In this document: piece after piece, positions 24,624 through 33,900 of the stretch
How positions within the stretch are numbered: position 1 is the stretch's first letter
Layout: every line of letters starts with the position of its first letter
The notes under the pieces: generated by a model
The model's input: the letters and a program-made list of their open reading frames with translations, nothing else
Databases searched by the model: none
Told to the model about the DNA's origin: nothing
Origin: Sulfitobacter sp. F26204
Lineage (GTDB): Bacteria > Pseudomonadota > Alphaproteobacteria > Rhodobacterales > Rhodobacteraceae
Assembly: GCF_026410305.1 (NCBI RefSeq)
Contig: NZ_JAPMLQ010000010.1
Coordinates: 57,224 to 121,223 of the forward strand
Length of the DNA: 64,000 nucleotides
Direction: 5' to 3'
Translations under genes and position numbers: made by a program

Positions 24624-25215
24624 GAAGTATCTCCTGAAGCTTGGTTTGGGCCAACCGCATGAGCGCGGGGGCATGTCCAAGTTTTTTGCTCCGAATCTGG
24701 TCGGGTCAGGGACGGCGTAGCCGCCAGCTTGGCTGGGCATATAAGTTTTCGAAGCGCGACCTCCCACCACAGAGGAATCTCACCACCCTGAACAATCGCT
24801 GCCACGATCACTGTCGTCGCCGAAAAGTTATGTGATCCTTGACGCGAGCTGATTCGGGAGCGCATCCGGAGGATATGATACCGCTCTCATGTGTGTGTGT
24901 GATTTAGGGTAGGTTTGGCAGGTCTGACGCAGGCAAACGCAGGAAGGGGACGCCGCGGGCGGACGAAGTGACGGGATCGTTTTGCCTCTTCGCAAAACAG
25001 ACCAGAGCGCAGTCCGCCCGCGCGGCCACCGACCGGAGTGCTCGTGGCCCTGTCAAACCGGGATGCTGGACGCGACATCGCTCTGAGGGCGCATGCCCGA
25101 ATGTGCGACAGGCGAAAGCCTGTACATTGTTTTCTCTCCCAGCTCGAGATGATGAACCCAATGGGTTAAGCTCGCTGCGTGCAATGTCCCTCGAACAAGG
25201 AAAGTATCACAGCCG
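24624..25215. other. Non-coding stretch
   Basis: Several frames are open here but none has a ribosome-binding site or family resemblance, and the longest read as low-complexity Arg/Ser/Pro shadows. A short GT run lies at about 24891-24901. The promoter for the DUF2493 gene should lie at the low end, though I cannot point to clear -35/-10 boxes. Confidence 0.45.
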
Positions 25216-25791
25216 CTACCGCTCGGTCCTGCGTGCGACCACCGTCCCTTTTAAAATGCGGCGATTGATCTTGCGTTTCCACTCAAGCTGCTTGGTGGAA
25301 AGTTTCCTCTTTCGCCGCGTTTGCTTGAGGAACGCGAGCTCCTTGGCATCATAGAGGTAGCCTTTCTTATAGGCATACTCGATCAAATCATCGTTTGCAT
25401 TGGCGCTGTCATCTTCCGCGATCCGCTTTAGGCCCGCAAACAAGCTACCAGTCGAGATTCCCATAAACCGGTTGATGCAAACATTTCCCACATAGGTTTG
25501 ATGCCCGGTCAGGCGATTTGCAATGAAGCAATGTTCTTTGATATCCTGCCCGCAGGGACAATTGTCCATCTCTTCCGAAACTTCGACTGCGACAAGGTCC
25601 CATTCCGTGCGTGCCGCATCGAATTCTTGCGCGACTGACAACGGTAGGATGTGCGCCTTTAGCCGTTCAAAACTATAGCTGTCCAAAGATCCACTCCTCC
25701 ATCTGATCAAACCGCAGGATGATACAGCTGCCTGCAAGGTCTCAATTCGATGTCTTACGGACTGACACCGGCGCAAGCTCTCATATTTCAA
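25216..25791 (-). CDS. Plasmid/phage-type protein with a Cys-rich CPCG motif
   Basis: A 191-residue protein. A central motif CPCGQDIKEHCFIANRLTGH followed by TYVGNVCINRFMG gives four Cys and two His in a pattern expected of a zinc-binding domain. The C-terminus is very basic (RRKRKLSTKQLEWKRKINRR), suitable for nucleic-acid binding. Its start overlaps the WGR-domain gene stop by 4 bases (ATGA), so the two form an operon. I know similar proteins only as unannotated plasmid and phage genes. Confidence 0.65.
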   Translation of the reverse strand: MKYESLRRCQSVRHRIETLQAAVSSCGLIRWRSGSLDSYSFERLKAHILPLSVAQEFDAARTEWDLVAVEVSEEMDNCPCGQDIKEHCFIANRLTGHQTYVGNVCINRFMGISTGSLFAGLKRIAEDDSANANDDLIEYAYKKGYLYDAKELAFLKQTRRKRKLSTKQLEWKRKINRRILKGTVVARRTER

Positions 25792-26045
25792 CGAAGATGA
25801 TAGCCACGACGCAACTTGGCATCAATCAGCGCATGAATTGCACGCAAGGCGGAGGTGCGATCCTCATAACAATCCAGCCGGCATCGGCCCCAAGTTCCTA
25901 GCCGCCCCCATTGGCGCTCAACAACGTCACCACCCAGAAGTCCGTGCGAAAGGCAAACGCGGTAAAAGCGGTCCCTGTTTAGGGACGTATCTTCATTGTA
26001 CAATGTAATACCTTTGCGTGCACCAGATACGCTGACCGTCTCCAT
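25788..26045 (-). CDS. WGR-domain protein
   Basis: An 85-residue protein consisting of a single WGR domain (NRDRFYRVCLSHGLLGGDVVERQWGRLGTWGR...). WGR domains bind DNA ends or breaks in eukaryotic PARPs and occur alone in bacteria, where the role is unclear. It is translationally coupled to the CPCG protein, so they may act together on DNA. It lies just downstream of the ietAS-like pair on the same strand (18 bases), so co-transcription with it is possible. Confidence 0.78.
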   Translation of the reverse strand: METVSVSGARKGITLYNEDTSLNRDRFYRVCLSHGLLGGDVVERQWGRLGTWGRCRLDCYEDRTSALRAIHALIDAKLRRGYHLR

Positions 26046-26063
26046 AGCAAATATCCTCCCTTG

Positions 26064-28604
26064 CTACCGCCCACGTGGACGCAGCCGTACCGCAGCTTTG
26101 ATGTCTTGCGCATTTGCCCTGCTGGCCTGCAGCGACTGCCGCATTTCCGCAAAAATGGGTTTTGTGCCATCGGGGTCCCTAATCGTCACTAGAACTGCAA
26201 AAGGGACCCCCTCAACTGGGAATTCCGCCTCAGCCCGCACCAGGCTGCTGACCTCCAGACGCCAGTCAGAGGTATCACCACGCTCGATGAGGTTGCTTCC
26301 GTATTGCTTTGAAGGCCACCATTTGAGACCATGTGCGATCAGCGCTTTCTCCGGAACACCAAGACCTGAAGATTTGGGCAGGTAACGCGCATCAATCTGA
26401 CTCGTGTAGCCATACTGGCCATTCTGGTTTTTCTTGATCTGTCGTTGGCGAAGCGTGGCCTCGAGATTAACACGTACAAATTCTGCTCCAAAGGCGGGGT
26501 CCAGTGGCGGCGAATACACAAGGGTCATCTTAACCAGACCCGAGCAGACACTGCCTGCGCCTACAAGGCTTTGTGGCCACGAAAACGGAAAACGCAATAT
26601 TGCGGGCTTGCGCGCACCCACAGTAAGCCTGCTTTGGAAAACCATGGTCACTTCGTGATCATCGGTCTCCAGCATACTCGCAACACTTGACGGCTGTCCG
26701 TAACCTGCAAACTGGCGGCTTATGTCCTTCATGCCACGCTTGGTCAGGGGTTCGGGTGTGTCCGTATGGTGCAAGAGCATCGCCCGTAATGCTTCGGTCC
26801 CCAGCCCTCCTTGGGTTTCGCGGTCCAGTCCTGCAAGGGTTCTTGAAATCAGCGGTGCTGCATAGCTTGTGCCTGCCACATCTTGTGACACGCCCGTGTG
26901 CGTTATCGTTGTCAGTCCGGTCGCATTTCCAGGACCAACACCACCAGCACCTCCATATGTTGCAACATCCGGTTTTACGCCGACCTGCAGACCTGGTCCG
27001 CGTGTTGAATAGATGGCCGGTGCACCCGGCACTTGCGATGTGTTTGGCGGATTCAATGCGCCCACCGAAATTGAACGCACGCTTTCCGCAGGCTGGAAAA
27101 TCGTATCGGCCTGCGTGCGTGATGCAAAATAGGCGACAACATCGCTGGGCTTTTTTTGCCAAGGCGCACGCGATTGGCCCACCGGCAGGTTCCCCGCGGA
27201 GTTCACGAAGATCACCCCATATGTGTCAGCAATCTGGTCAAGCCGCGCTGCATAAAGGCCATATCTGTGCCGATCCACATCAGAGGTGACGTTGATGGAG
27301 AGATTGAATATCTTAACGCCGTGGTCCTGACTTGCCTCGGCAACAGCCTGCTCCAGTTCTTCGAGAAAATCAGAAAAGCCGTTCAGGTATTTGTCCATAA
27401 AAGGACCCTTAGGAAACAGGGGCACATCGTAGATCACGCATCCGCTCGCTTCAGAGGCGACTTTTGGATCATTTAGGGTCTGACCAAGAGTGAGAATCCC
27501 CGCGACACTTGTGCCGTGTTTCTCGTCGAACTCATCCTCGCTCAAGAAATCAAACCGGCCCTTGCGCCACGCTGCAAGAACGTTGGATACACCCGAATCT
27601 ACGATACCCACAATCGGGTAAGGCGCGCCTTCGACGGGCATCGGGATCGTGACCTGACTTCCGGATGCTGTCGCAGTGTCTTGCGGCAAATGTGCGTCCT
27701 GAGCGCCAAGCTGGAGTTGGAGCGGAGGCCGGATAGCACGTACCAATGGATGATGGGCCAACGTTGCCAGCGCGTTATCATGACGTTCCGGTGACATATC
27801 CACCGGCCCGCCACGCGCAATAGAGGAGACGTCACGACCCGACAGTCCCAGACGGTTGTCGACCAATGCAGGTTCATCCCCGCGCGTCAGCTGAAATTCA
27901 AGGACGGGTGTGCGCCCGACCTTGGAGGCCAAAAGTGTGCGGGCCCCGGATCCAAAGCTGAGCAGGATCTTCTGAAGGCTTGTCAGCAATGCGCCATACC
28001 CAAGCGGATCATCGGCAATGACATTGCGGGCGGGCGTTTCGAAAAGCTCCACATGATACCCAGATACTGTGCGAGGGTCTTCGAACATCTGCATGGCTGC
28101 CGATGTGGAAAAATGTCGCTTCCCTGAAACCGGAGCGATTTCAATGCTGTCGATCGCACCCGCTTCGGACCGCGCAATCGATGTTGCAGGGTAGGGCTGG
28201 CCGGTGTTCTTGGACACGTTGATTGTGACGGTGTATTCCGCCTCTTCGATCCGCCGCCTAAGACCGGCAAGATAAACAAGGGGTGCCCTGAAGTAGAGCG
28301 TTCCCACGGCGTCTGCACCGACACAGGGAAACTGGTCTTTCTGGAAGAGCCAGGACACTGGGCGGTACGATTTTGCCAACGCAGCTTCCCGCATCTGGAC
28401 TTTCAGATATGCGGCTGGCCCGTAGGGGCTGGCCTGAATGGCTGCAATGATGCCGTCAATCGACTGCAGCAGTTGCTTTTTATGGCGATCAAACTCAACG
28501 TCTGCTTTTTCAAAGAAGTCTTTATTGCCACCGCCCTGACCTGGATCCGGGGCGCGCAAAAAATCGGCATCGTTGAGGATGATCTGAACGGGATTATTTG
28601 GCAT
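26064..28604 (-). CDS. ietS: Subtilisin-like serine protease, IetS-like
   Basis: An 846-residue S8-family peptidase. The catalytic triad is visible as Asp in IVGIVDSGVSN (about residue 336), His in KHGTSVAGIL (about 363) and Ser in AGTSYAAPLIS (about 580), with the oxyanion Asn in NSAGN (about 472). A 320-residue N-terminal region and a 240-residue C-terminal region flank it. There is no signal peptide, so it acts inside the cell. It overlaps the AAA ATPase gene by 11 bases. This pair matches the IetAS organisation: IetS as toxin or effector protease and IetA as ATPase partner, described for plasmid stability and listed among antiphage systems. Confidence 0.85.
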   Translation of the reverse strand: MPNNPVQIILNDADFLRAPDPGQGGGNKDFFEKADVEFDRHKKQLLQSIDGIIAAIQASPYGPAAYLKVQMREAALAKSYRPVSWLFQKDQFPCVGADAVGTLYFRAPLVYLAGLRRRIEEAEYTVTINVSKNTGQPYPATSIARSEAGAIDSIEIAPVSGKRHFSTSAAMQMFEDPRTVSGYHVELFETPARNVIADDPLGYGALLTSLQKILLSFGSGARTLLASKVGRTPVLEFQLTRGDEPALVDNRLGLSGRDVSSIARGGPVDMSPERHDNALATLAHHPLVRAIRPPLQLQLGAQDAHLPQDTATASGSQVTIPMPVEGAPYPIVGIVDSGVSNVLAAWRKGRFDFLSEDEFDEKHGTSVAGILTLGQTLNDPKVASEASGCVIYDVPLFPKGPFMDKYLNGFSDFLEELEQAVAEASQDHGVKIFNLSINVTSDVDRHRYGLYAARLDQIADTYGVIFVNSAGNLPVGQSRAPWQKKPSDVVAYFASRTQADTIFQPAESVRSISVGALNPPNTSQVPGAPAIYSTRGPGLQVGVKPDVATYGGAGGVGPGNATGLTTITHTGVSQDVAGTSYAAPLISRTLAGLDRETQGGLGTEALRAMLLHHTDTPEPLTKRGMKDISRQFAGYGQPSSVASMLETDDHEVTMVFQSRLTVGARKPAILRFPFSWPQSLVGAGSVCSGLVKMTLVYSPPLDPAFGAEFVRVNLEATLRQRQIKKNQNGQYGYTSQIDARYLPKSSGLGVPEKALIAHGLKWWPSKQYGSNLIERGDTSDWRLEVSSLVRAEAEFPVEGVPFAVLVTIRDPDGTKPIFAEMRQSLQASRANAQDIKAAVRLRPRGR

Positions 28605-29802
28605 GAGACGCCTCCATCACAGCAACATGACGATTGGACTTCTTAAGCTCACTGATCTTGGATTTGCTTATCCCAGTGGCCGCCGCAATCTCCAGCTGAC
28701 TAATGGCGAAGTGATTGTCGTTCGTAATCAAGCTCACAAACGCGTCCGGATCGGTTGCCAGTAGCTTTGCGGGGGCATGGTCATGAGAAGGGAGGCGCGC
28801 TAGGACGGCACTCAGGGCCTGAAAAATACCCGGCCCGCTATGTTCCTTACCGCTTAACGCCAAGGTACGTTTGATTGATGTGCAAATGCGTTGAAGATCC
28901 GCCCCAGACCTGCCCTGAAGACAGTAGGCGATAATGCTCACGGTCGCTTCATCGGGTTTGATCGGCAGTAAAAACCGTTTCACCAGTCGGATACTGGCTT
29001 CCATGTTCGGTTCCCCGATATGGACATGTGTCTCAAAACGCCGCCAGACTGCAGGATCGAGCAATCGATCATGATTGGTGATCGCGATTGTCACTCCATG
29101 ATCACGCCGCAGGTCGAGGTTTTGCAAAAGCGTGTTTACGACACGCTTGATCTCGCCAATTTCTTGCGGGTCGTCACGCTGCTTCGCCAATGCATCAAAC
29201 TCGTCTAGCAACAGCACACACGCGTATCGGTTGGCAAATTCGAACAAATTGGCAATATTGCGCGCCGTCGTACCCAAAAACGATGAAATCAAACCGTCAA
29301 TGCGAGCCATCACGAGAGGCAGGTTCAGATTTTGCGCGATGTGGTATGCCGTCATCGTTTTACCTGATCCTGGGGGGCCAAAGATAAGTAAAGAACGTGT
29401 GGGATCCACCTCGACGCAGCGAAGTGCTTCCGGATGGGTCCACTCGTCCAGCAGTCCCTGAATTGTTTCCCTGACATCCACCTCGTAAATTGGGGCCGTC
29501 CGCTGTGCTCCGGGGAACTCAATTGTGCAGAGCTGCGCACCTGTTTCACGGTCGATGGGAGGGTTCGTATCCGGCGTCAGCACTTCGCCTGTGATCATCG
29601 CCCGAGAAACCTCAACACGACTAGGGGTTAACTCTTTCGTGTCCGTCGCAGACTGTAACAGTCTGCGCACCGTTGTGGCCTCTTTGGTTTGTCCGGCTTT
29701 CTCAAGCCGCGTCAACAACCGCTGCACCTGTTTGTCTAATCCGTCTTGATCACCGGCCAATCCAGATCTGATAATGCTTTGAATGACCGAGAAGTGTTCC
29801 AT
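28594..29802 (-). CDS. ietA: AAA ATPase, IetA-like partner of the protease
   Basis: A 402-residue AAA protein. A helical N-terminal segment precedes Walker A FGPPGSGKT, Walker B CVLLLDEFDAL, sensor region IAITNHD and an arginine finger (AVWRRFE). The C-terminus ends in a helix-turn-helix-like segment (QLEIAAATGISKSKISELKKS) that could bind DNA. ATG 29802 follows AAGGAA with 6 bases of spacing; a longer frame starts from TTG. The gene heads the operon with the protease. The phased repeats at 29818-29906 lie directly upstream and overlap the expected promoter. Confidence 0.85.
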   Translation of the reverse strand: MEHFSVIQSIIRSGLAGDQDGLDKQVQRLLTRLEKAGQTKEATTVRRLLQSATDTKELTPSRVEVSRAMITGEVLTPDTNPPIDRETGAQLCTIEFPGAQRTAPIYEVDVRETIQGLLDEWTHPEALRCVEVDPTRSLLIFGPPGSGKTMTAYHIAQNLNLPLVMARIDGLISSFLGTTARNIANLFEFANRYACVLLLDEFDALAKQRDDPQEIGEIKRVVNTLLQNLDLRRDHGVTIAITNHDRLLDPAVWRRFETHVHIGEPNMEASIRLVKRFLLPIKPDEATVSIIAYCLQGRSGADLQRICTSIKRTLALSGKEHSGPGIFQALSAVLARLPSHDHAPAKLLATDPDAFVSLITNDNHFAISQLEIAAATGISKSKISELKKSNRHVAVMEASHAK

Positions 29803-29817
29803 CGTAGATTCCTTGGA

Positions 29818-29906
29818 ATAATCCGGCAATTTCTGCCGTTATCCTGAATATCAACAAATATTCCTGATTTAGCAAGCATATTCCTGAAAAATCCGCAATA
29901 ATCCAA
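29818..29906. repeat. Five direct repeats at exact 20-bp spacing upstream of ietA
   Basis: Five copies of an ATATTCCTGA-like element have their CC at 29823, 29843, 29863, 29883 and 29903. The inner three are GTTATCCTGA, ATATTCCTGA and ATATTCCTGA; the outer two are weaker (ATAATCCGG, ATAATCCAA). Spacing of 20 bases puts all copies on nearly the same DNA face. The array ends 16 bases above the ietA start, so it most likely is an operator. Confidence 0.65.
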
Positions 29907-29947
29907 ATTTCGTCGTATTTAGTCGTCAAAAGGCACACTTTTGACAT

Positions 29948-29980
29948 AAAAAGGGGCGCTCGAGAAGCCTCAAGCGCCCC
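29948..29980 (-). terminator. Rho-independent terminator of the DUF736 gene
   Basis: On the minus strand GGGGCGCT pairs with AGCGCCCC around a 12-base loop (with further GAG/CTC pairing) and is followed by TTTTT. It lies 20 bases beyond the stop of the gene at 30001-30729 and insulates the ietAS promoter from read-through. Confidence 0.8.
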
Positions 29981-30000
29981 GCCCTACATTTTAACTGTAC

Positions 30001-30729
30001 TTACGCGACCAAAGCCAACCCACCAGCTGTCGAGCCAACAGTCTCACCCGCTTCAACAAAAGGAATGATTGAGAATGTATCCCCGCCACGCTGTTCTTCA
30101 TTCTGGACTGCATTGACCCGCAAATCCCCATCAGGCGTGTTGATCAGAAGCGAGATGTAATCGTTGCCGGTCTTTTCGCTCGTGGCAAGCCAGGCCGACC
30201 CAACGCGGATCGCTGTCCCGTTTGGAGAGCTGATTTCAATGCGATAGTCTGGGTGCTTTTCAGCCGTCTTGTACTCATTCTCGATCAACATGAAGTTCAG
30301 ATCGAACATCATATTGGCCACATAGCCCGCAAATGCGTTATCTGCATCCATCGCAGTCAACTCACCGCTGATCGAACCAGACTTCATCACACTGTTTGCA
30401 ACAAATGGAATGATGTCAAAGTCGTTGCTCTTGGCTTTGCGTGCCTCTTCGGTCTGCACTGCATTCACCCGAAACGGACCATTTCCGACATCAACTTGCA
30501 ACGAGATGTAGCGGTTCCCGGTTTTGTCACTGATCTGGTCCCACGCCGATCCAATCCGAATTGTGCGACGGGTGCGATTGATCGCTGTCACTTCGAAATC
30601 AGGAGATTTGGGGGATGTCTTCGCAACCGGGTTGAGCGTAATGGCAATATCGAAGTCCCGCGCATGCAATTTGCCGTTAAACGAGACAATGTCACGGACT
30701 GTAGTTTGGGTGAGAGTTCCTGCGAACAT
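30001..30729 (-). CDS. Tandem DUF736 protein
   Basis: A 242-residue protein made of two DUF736-like repeats. Each has a Pro-Asp-Tyr/Phe entry (SPDFEVTAINR and HPDYRIEISSP), a Gly-Ser-Ala-Trp strand (RIGSAWDQISDKTGNRYISL and RVGSAWLATSEKTGNDYISL) and RVNAVQ. Most family members have one repeat. DUF736 proteins are plasmid-borne, short and of unknown role, and often accompany strawberry-notch and ParB-like genes as here. It is monocistronic with its own terminator and a copy of the shared leader element upstream. Confidence 0.82.
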   Translation of the reverse strand: MFAGTLTQTTVRDIVSFNGKLHARDFDIAITLNPVAKTSPKSPDFEVTAINRTRRTIRIGSAWDQISDKTGNRYISLQVDVGNGPFRVNAVQTEEARKAKSNDFDIIPFVANSVMKSGSISGELTAMDADNAFAGYVANMMFDLNFMLIENEYKTAEKHPDYRIEISSPNGTAIRVGSAWLATSEKTGNDYISLLINTPDGDLRVNAVQNEEQRGGDTFSIIPFVEAGETVGSTAGGLALVA

Positions 30730-30815
30730 GGGAAGTATCCTTCATTGGTGCGCGCCAGCCGAACTTCGATCTGCCGCACGGTTTCTCTTTCAGGTCCCTC
30801 ATGGAACCCAAAACT

Positions 30816-30837
30816 AAAAAAGCTTGCTTTAACTTTC
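30816..30837 (-). promoter_or_regulatory. Shared leader element, copy 2
   Basis: On the minus strand GAAAGTTAAAGCAAGCTT is followed by TTTT, about 87 bases upstream of the DUF736 start. It contains the small palindrome AAGC-NN-GCTT shared with copy 4. Confidence 0.45.
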
Positions 30838-30935
30838 TTGCGCACCGTCAGATGCATCCCCGTATGTGGGCGATGACACGCTGGCCCACCCCCACACGGC
30901 ACGTATTCGGACAGGTTCTCAGCCCAGAGCATGCC

Positions 30936-33900
30936 TCAGGCTGCATCTGCTCTTAAATTGTCACTGCTCTGGCCCGTTATGCGGGCCAGGATCGCCGAGG
31001 TATCTGCCCCCTCACCGTGCGGTACAAATAACCGCAACTGGAAAGCAATGATTTCAGTAAAACAACCCATCGACTTGAGGGTGGCGGTGGTTGGTCCATC
31101 GGCACCCTCGATTTCAAGACGTGTCTCGCCCGCAACGCGGCGACGCCGCAGATAAAGCCCGTGACCCAGATCAACAGGAGTGGTCGACCCAAGTGCAACT
31201 GTCAGCATCTCATTCGGGGTCTGCGGCGTCCCTTTCATGAAACGTGCACGAAGGGCCGCGGCCCCATCCTCACTCAACGTCCGGCCAATCATCGCGCCAC
31301 CTCCACGCGGAGACACCCGGTAAATACGCTCATTGCGGGTTGGAATATCTTTCCAGATCGGCAACAACAGGCCGGTGAGCAAAAAGAGTTTGGTTGTCTC
31401 CTCGCGGGGCAGCGCGTCGGCCTCATCATCCCAAAGACGTGCAAATTCGCCAACGTCGACTTCTTCCCAAGCAGATTTCTCAAACGCCTCTTCCAAAATC
31501 AACTTCGATCCCGTTGGTCGTACTGTCTTGCGCATCAGCGTGACAACATCCTCGTCATAGATTTGCATTGGTGCCCCATCGATCAGGGCAACACGGCCCG
31601 ACGCGTGGTTGATCATCGGTACGCGACGCCCGGCCCGCTCGAGTGCCTCGCCTGATCTGCGCACATGAACCGGATTGGTGACCTCAAGACCGATAATCCG
31701 CGTGACAGCGTGGGATTGGGGGCAGGTCCAGAGATCCTCACCTGACGTCTGGACAATCTGGTCACCGCGCAGCGTTTCAACTCCCAGATCGAGCGTTCCG
31801 GCTTCGCGCGCACGTGCGGTCTGCGTTGCAATGCGCTCCATGAACTCTTCAAACAATGCGTTCTGCATATGGATGGGCAGCGCGAGAACGCGGTTGAGAA
31901 ACCGTTGAATCGGCGGAAGATCATCAAGCAAAACCCCCTCACCATCCATCAGATTGAGTGCCGTCCACTCCGTAAAGGTTTCATAGCGCATCGACGATGC
32001 TCTATCATGGGCCAAATCGGCATAAAGGCCACGCAGCGCGTGCCGAGCGATCGGGCTTTCAAGGTTGTCTTCTTCGCGAAACATCCCCTGACCACCGGTT
32101 TCCCGCTGACCTTTGGTCAATGCGCCCAGATTATCCAGGCGGCGGGCAATGGTTGCAGTGAAGCGCTTCTCGCCGTGCACATCGGAGGTGCAAACACGAA
32201 AGAAAGGCGCACTCACCTGTGCAGAGCGATGGGTCCGTCCCAGCCCCTGAATGGCGGCATCGGCGCGCCAGCCCGGTTCAAGCAGATAGTGCCTGCGCCG
32301 TTTCTGGTTCGTAGCGTTTTCCGCTGCGTGGTATGACCGTCCAGTGCCGCCCGCATCCGAGAATATCAAAATGTTCTTCTCGGCTCCCATGAACGCACCG
32401 GTTTCAGAAGAATTGGCGCTTGCGCTGCGGTTCTCGATGTAGAGCGTCCCATCCGTGCCTTTAAGGGGTCGCAAAGAACGGCCGGTAACCTCTGCAACGC
32501 TATCTGCCCCAAAGGCCCAAAGGATTTGATCAAGGGCGGCTGGGATAGGTGCCAATGACATGAGCTCCACCATCGCCTCCTCGCGCAGCCCAAGCGCCTC
32601 GCGCGACACAACGAGATCGCCGTTGGCATCTCTGAGGGGTTCGGCAATCACATTTCCATCGATCTCAACAAGCTTTTGTGTATGGATAGGGAAGGCTTGC
32701 TCGAGATATCCCAATACGTAATCACGCGGCGTAAGCGCGCCTTCGACCAGCTCATCTTCGGGATCCATACCGTCAAGGCGCCGCTTGAGCAGGCTTTCTC
32801 CGGTAGAAACGATCTGAACAACAGCCGCCCAACCGTCCTCCACATCTTGTTGGACGGCCGCAATGATGGAGGGTGCTTTCATCCCCATCAAAAGGTGGTT
32901 GAAAAACCGCTGTTTGGTGCTCTCGAAACGTGACCGCGCGGCGGCCTTGGCGCTGGAGGCCTGGGTTTTGCCACTCGCATCAACCACACCTGTGGCCTCA
33001 AGAGCGGCATCCAAGTTCTGATGGATGGTTTTGAAGGCACGCGCATAGGCGTCATACACTTTGATTTGCGCTGCGCTCAAAGCATGTTCAAGAACATCAT
33101 ACTCAACACCATCAAAACTCAAGGCACGGGCGGTATATAGCCCCAGAGCTTTGAGATCACGCGCGACAACTTCCATAGCAGCAACCCCGCCAGCTTCCAT
33201 GGCTGAGACAAAGCTCTCGCGGCTTGGAAACGGATAATCAGCGCCTTGTCCCCAGAGACCCAAACGTGACGCATAGGCAAGATTGTGAACATTTGTAGCA
33301 CCCGTTGCCGAAACGTAGAATATGCGCGCGCGGGGCAGGGCTAACTGCAATCGCAATCCCGCAAGGCCTTGTTGGGAGGGCTTTGTACCGCGCCCTTCCT
33401 CGGAACCGGCCGCATTTTGCATGGCATGTGCTTCATCAAAGCTGATGACACCGTCAAAATCAGGTCCGAGCCATTTAAGGATTTGATCGAGCCGCGTGTT
33501 CCCGCCTTTGCCCGCAGAGCGCAAGGTGGCGTAAGTGACAAAGAGAATTCCTGCCGCCATAGAAATGTCCTGCTCAGGTTTCCACTTGGACAGGGATTGA
33601 ATATCCGCGGGTGAGCCGCCCAGATCATGCCAATCTCGAACCGCATCTTCGATCAATGTAGCAGATTTGGAAACCCAAACCGCACGGCGGCGGCCCTGCA
33701 GCCATCCTGCTAGGATGAGACCTGCGACCTGGCGGCCTTTGCCGCACCCCGTTCCGTCACCAAGGAAATACCCCAAGCGGTAGGCCGTCGCTTGGGGATC
33801 ATCGTCCTTGCGCACCAACTGGGTGTTGTTGTCGTTGATGGTAAACTTGCCGGGCAGATTACGCTCATGCGCGTCATTGGCCATGATGATTGTTTCCAGT

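Noticed and set aside
24904..25161. Minus-strand 85-codon ORF
   Set aside because: Composition is Arg/Ser/Pro-rich with no start signal. It looks like an accidental open frame in GC-rich spacer.
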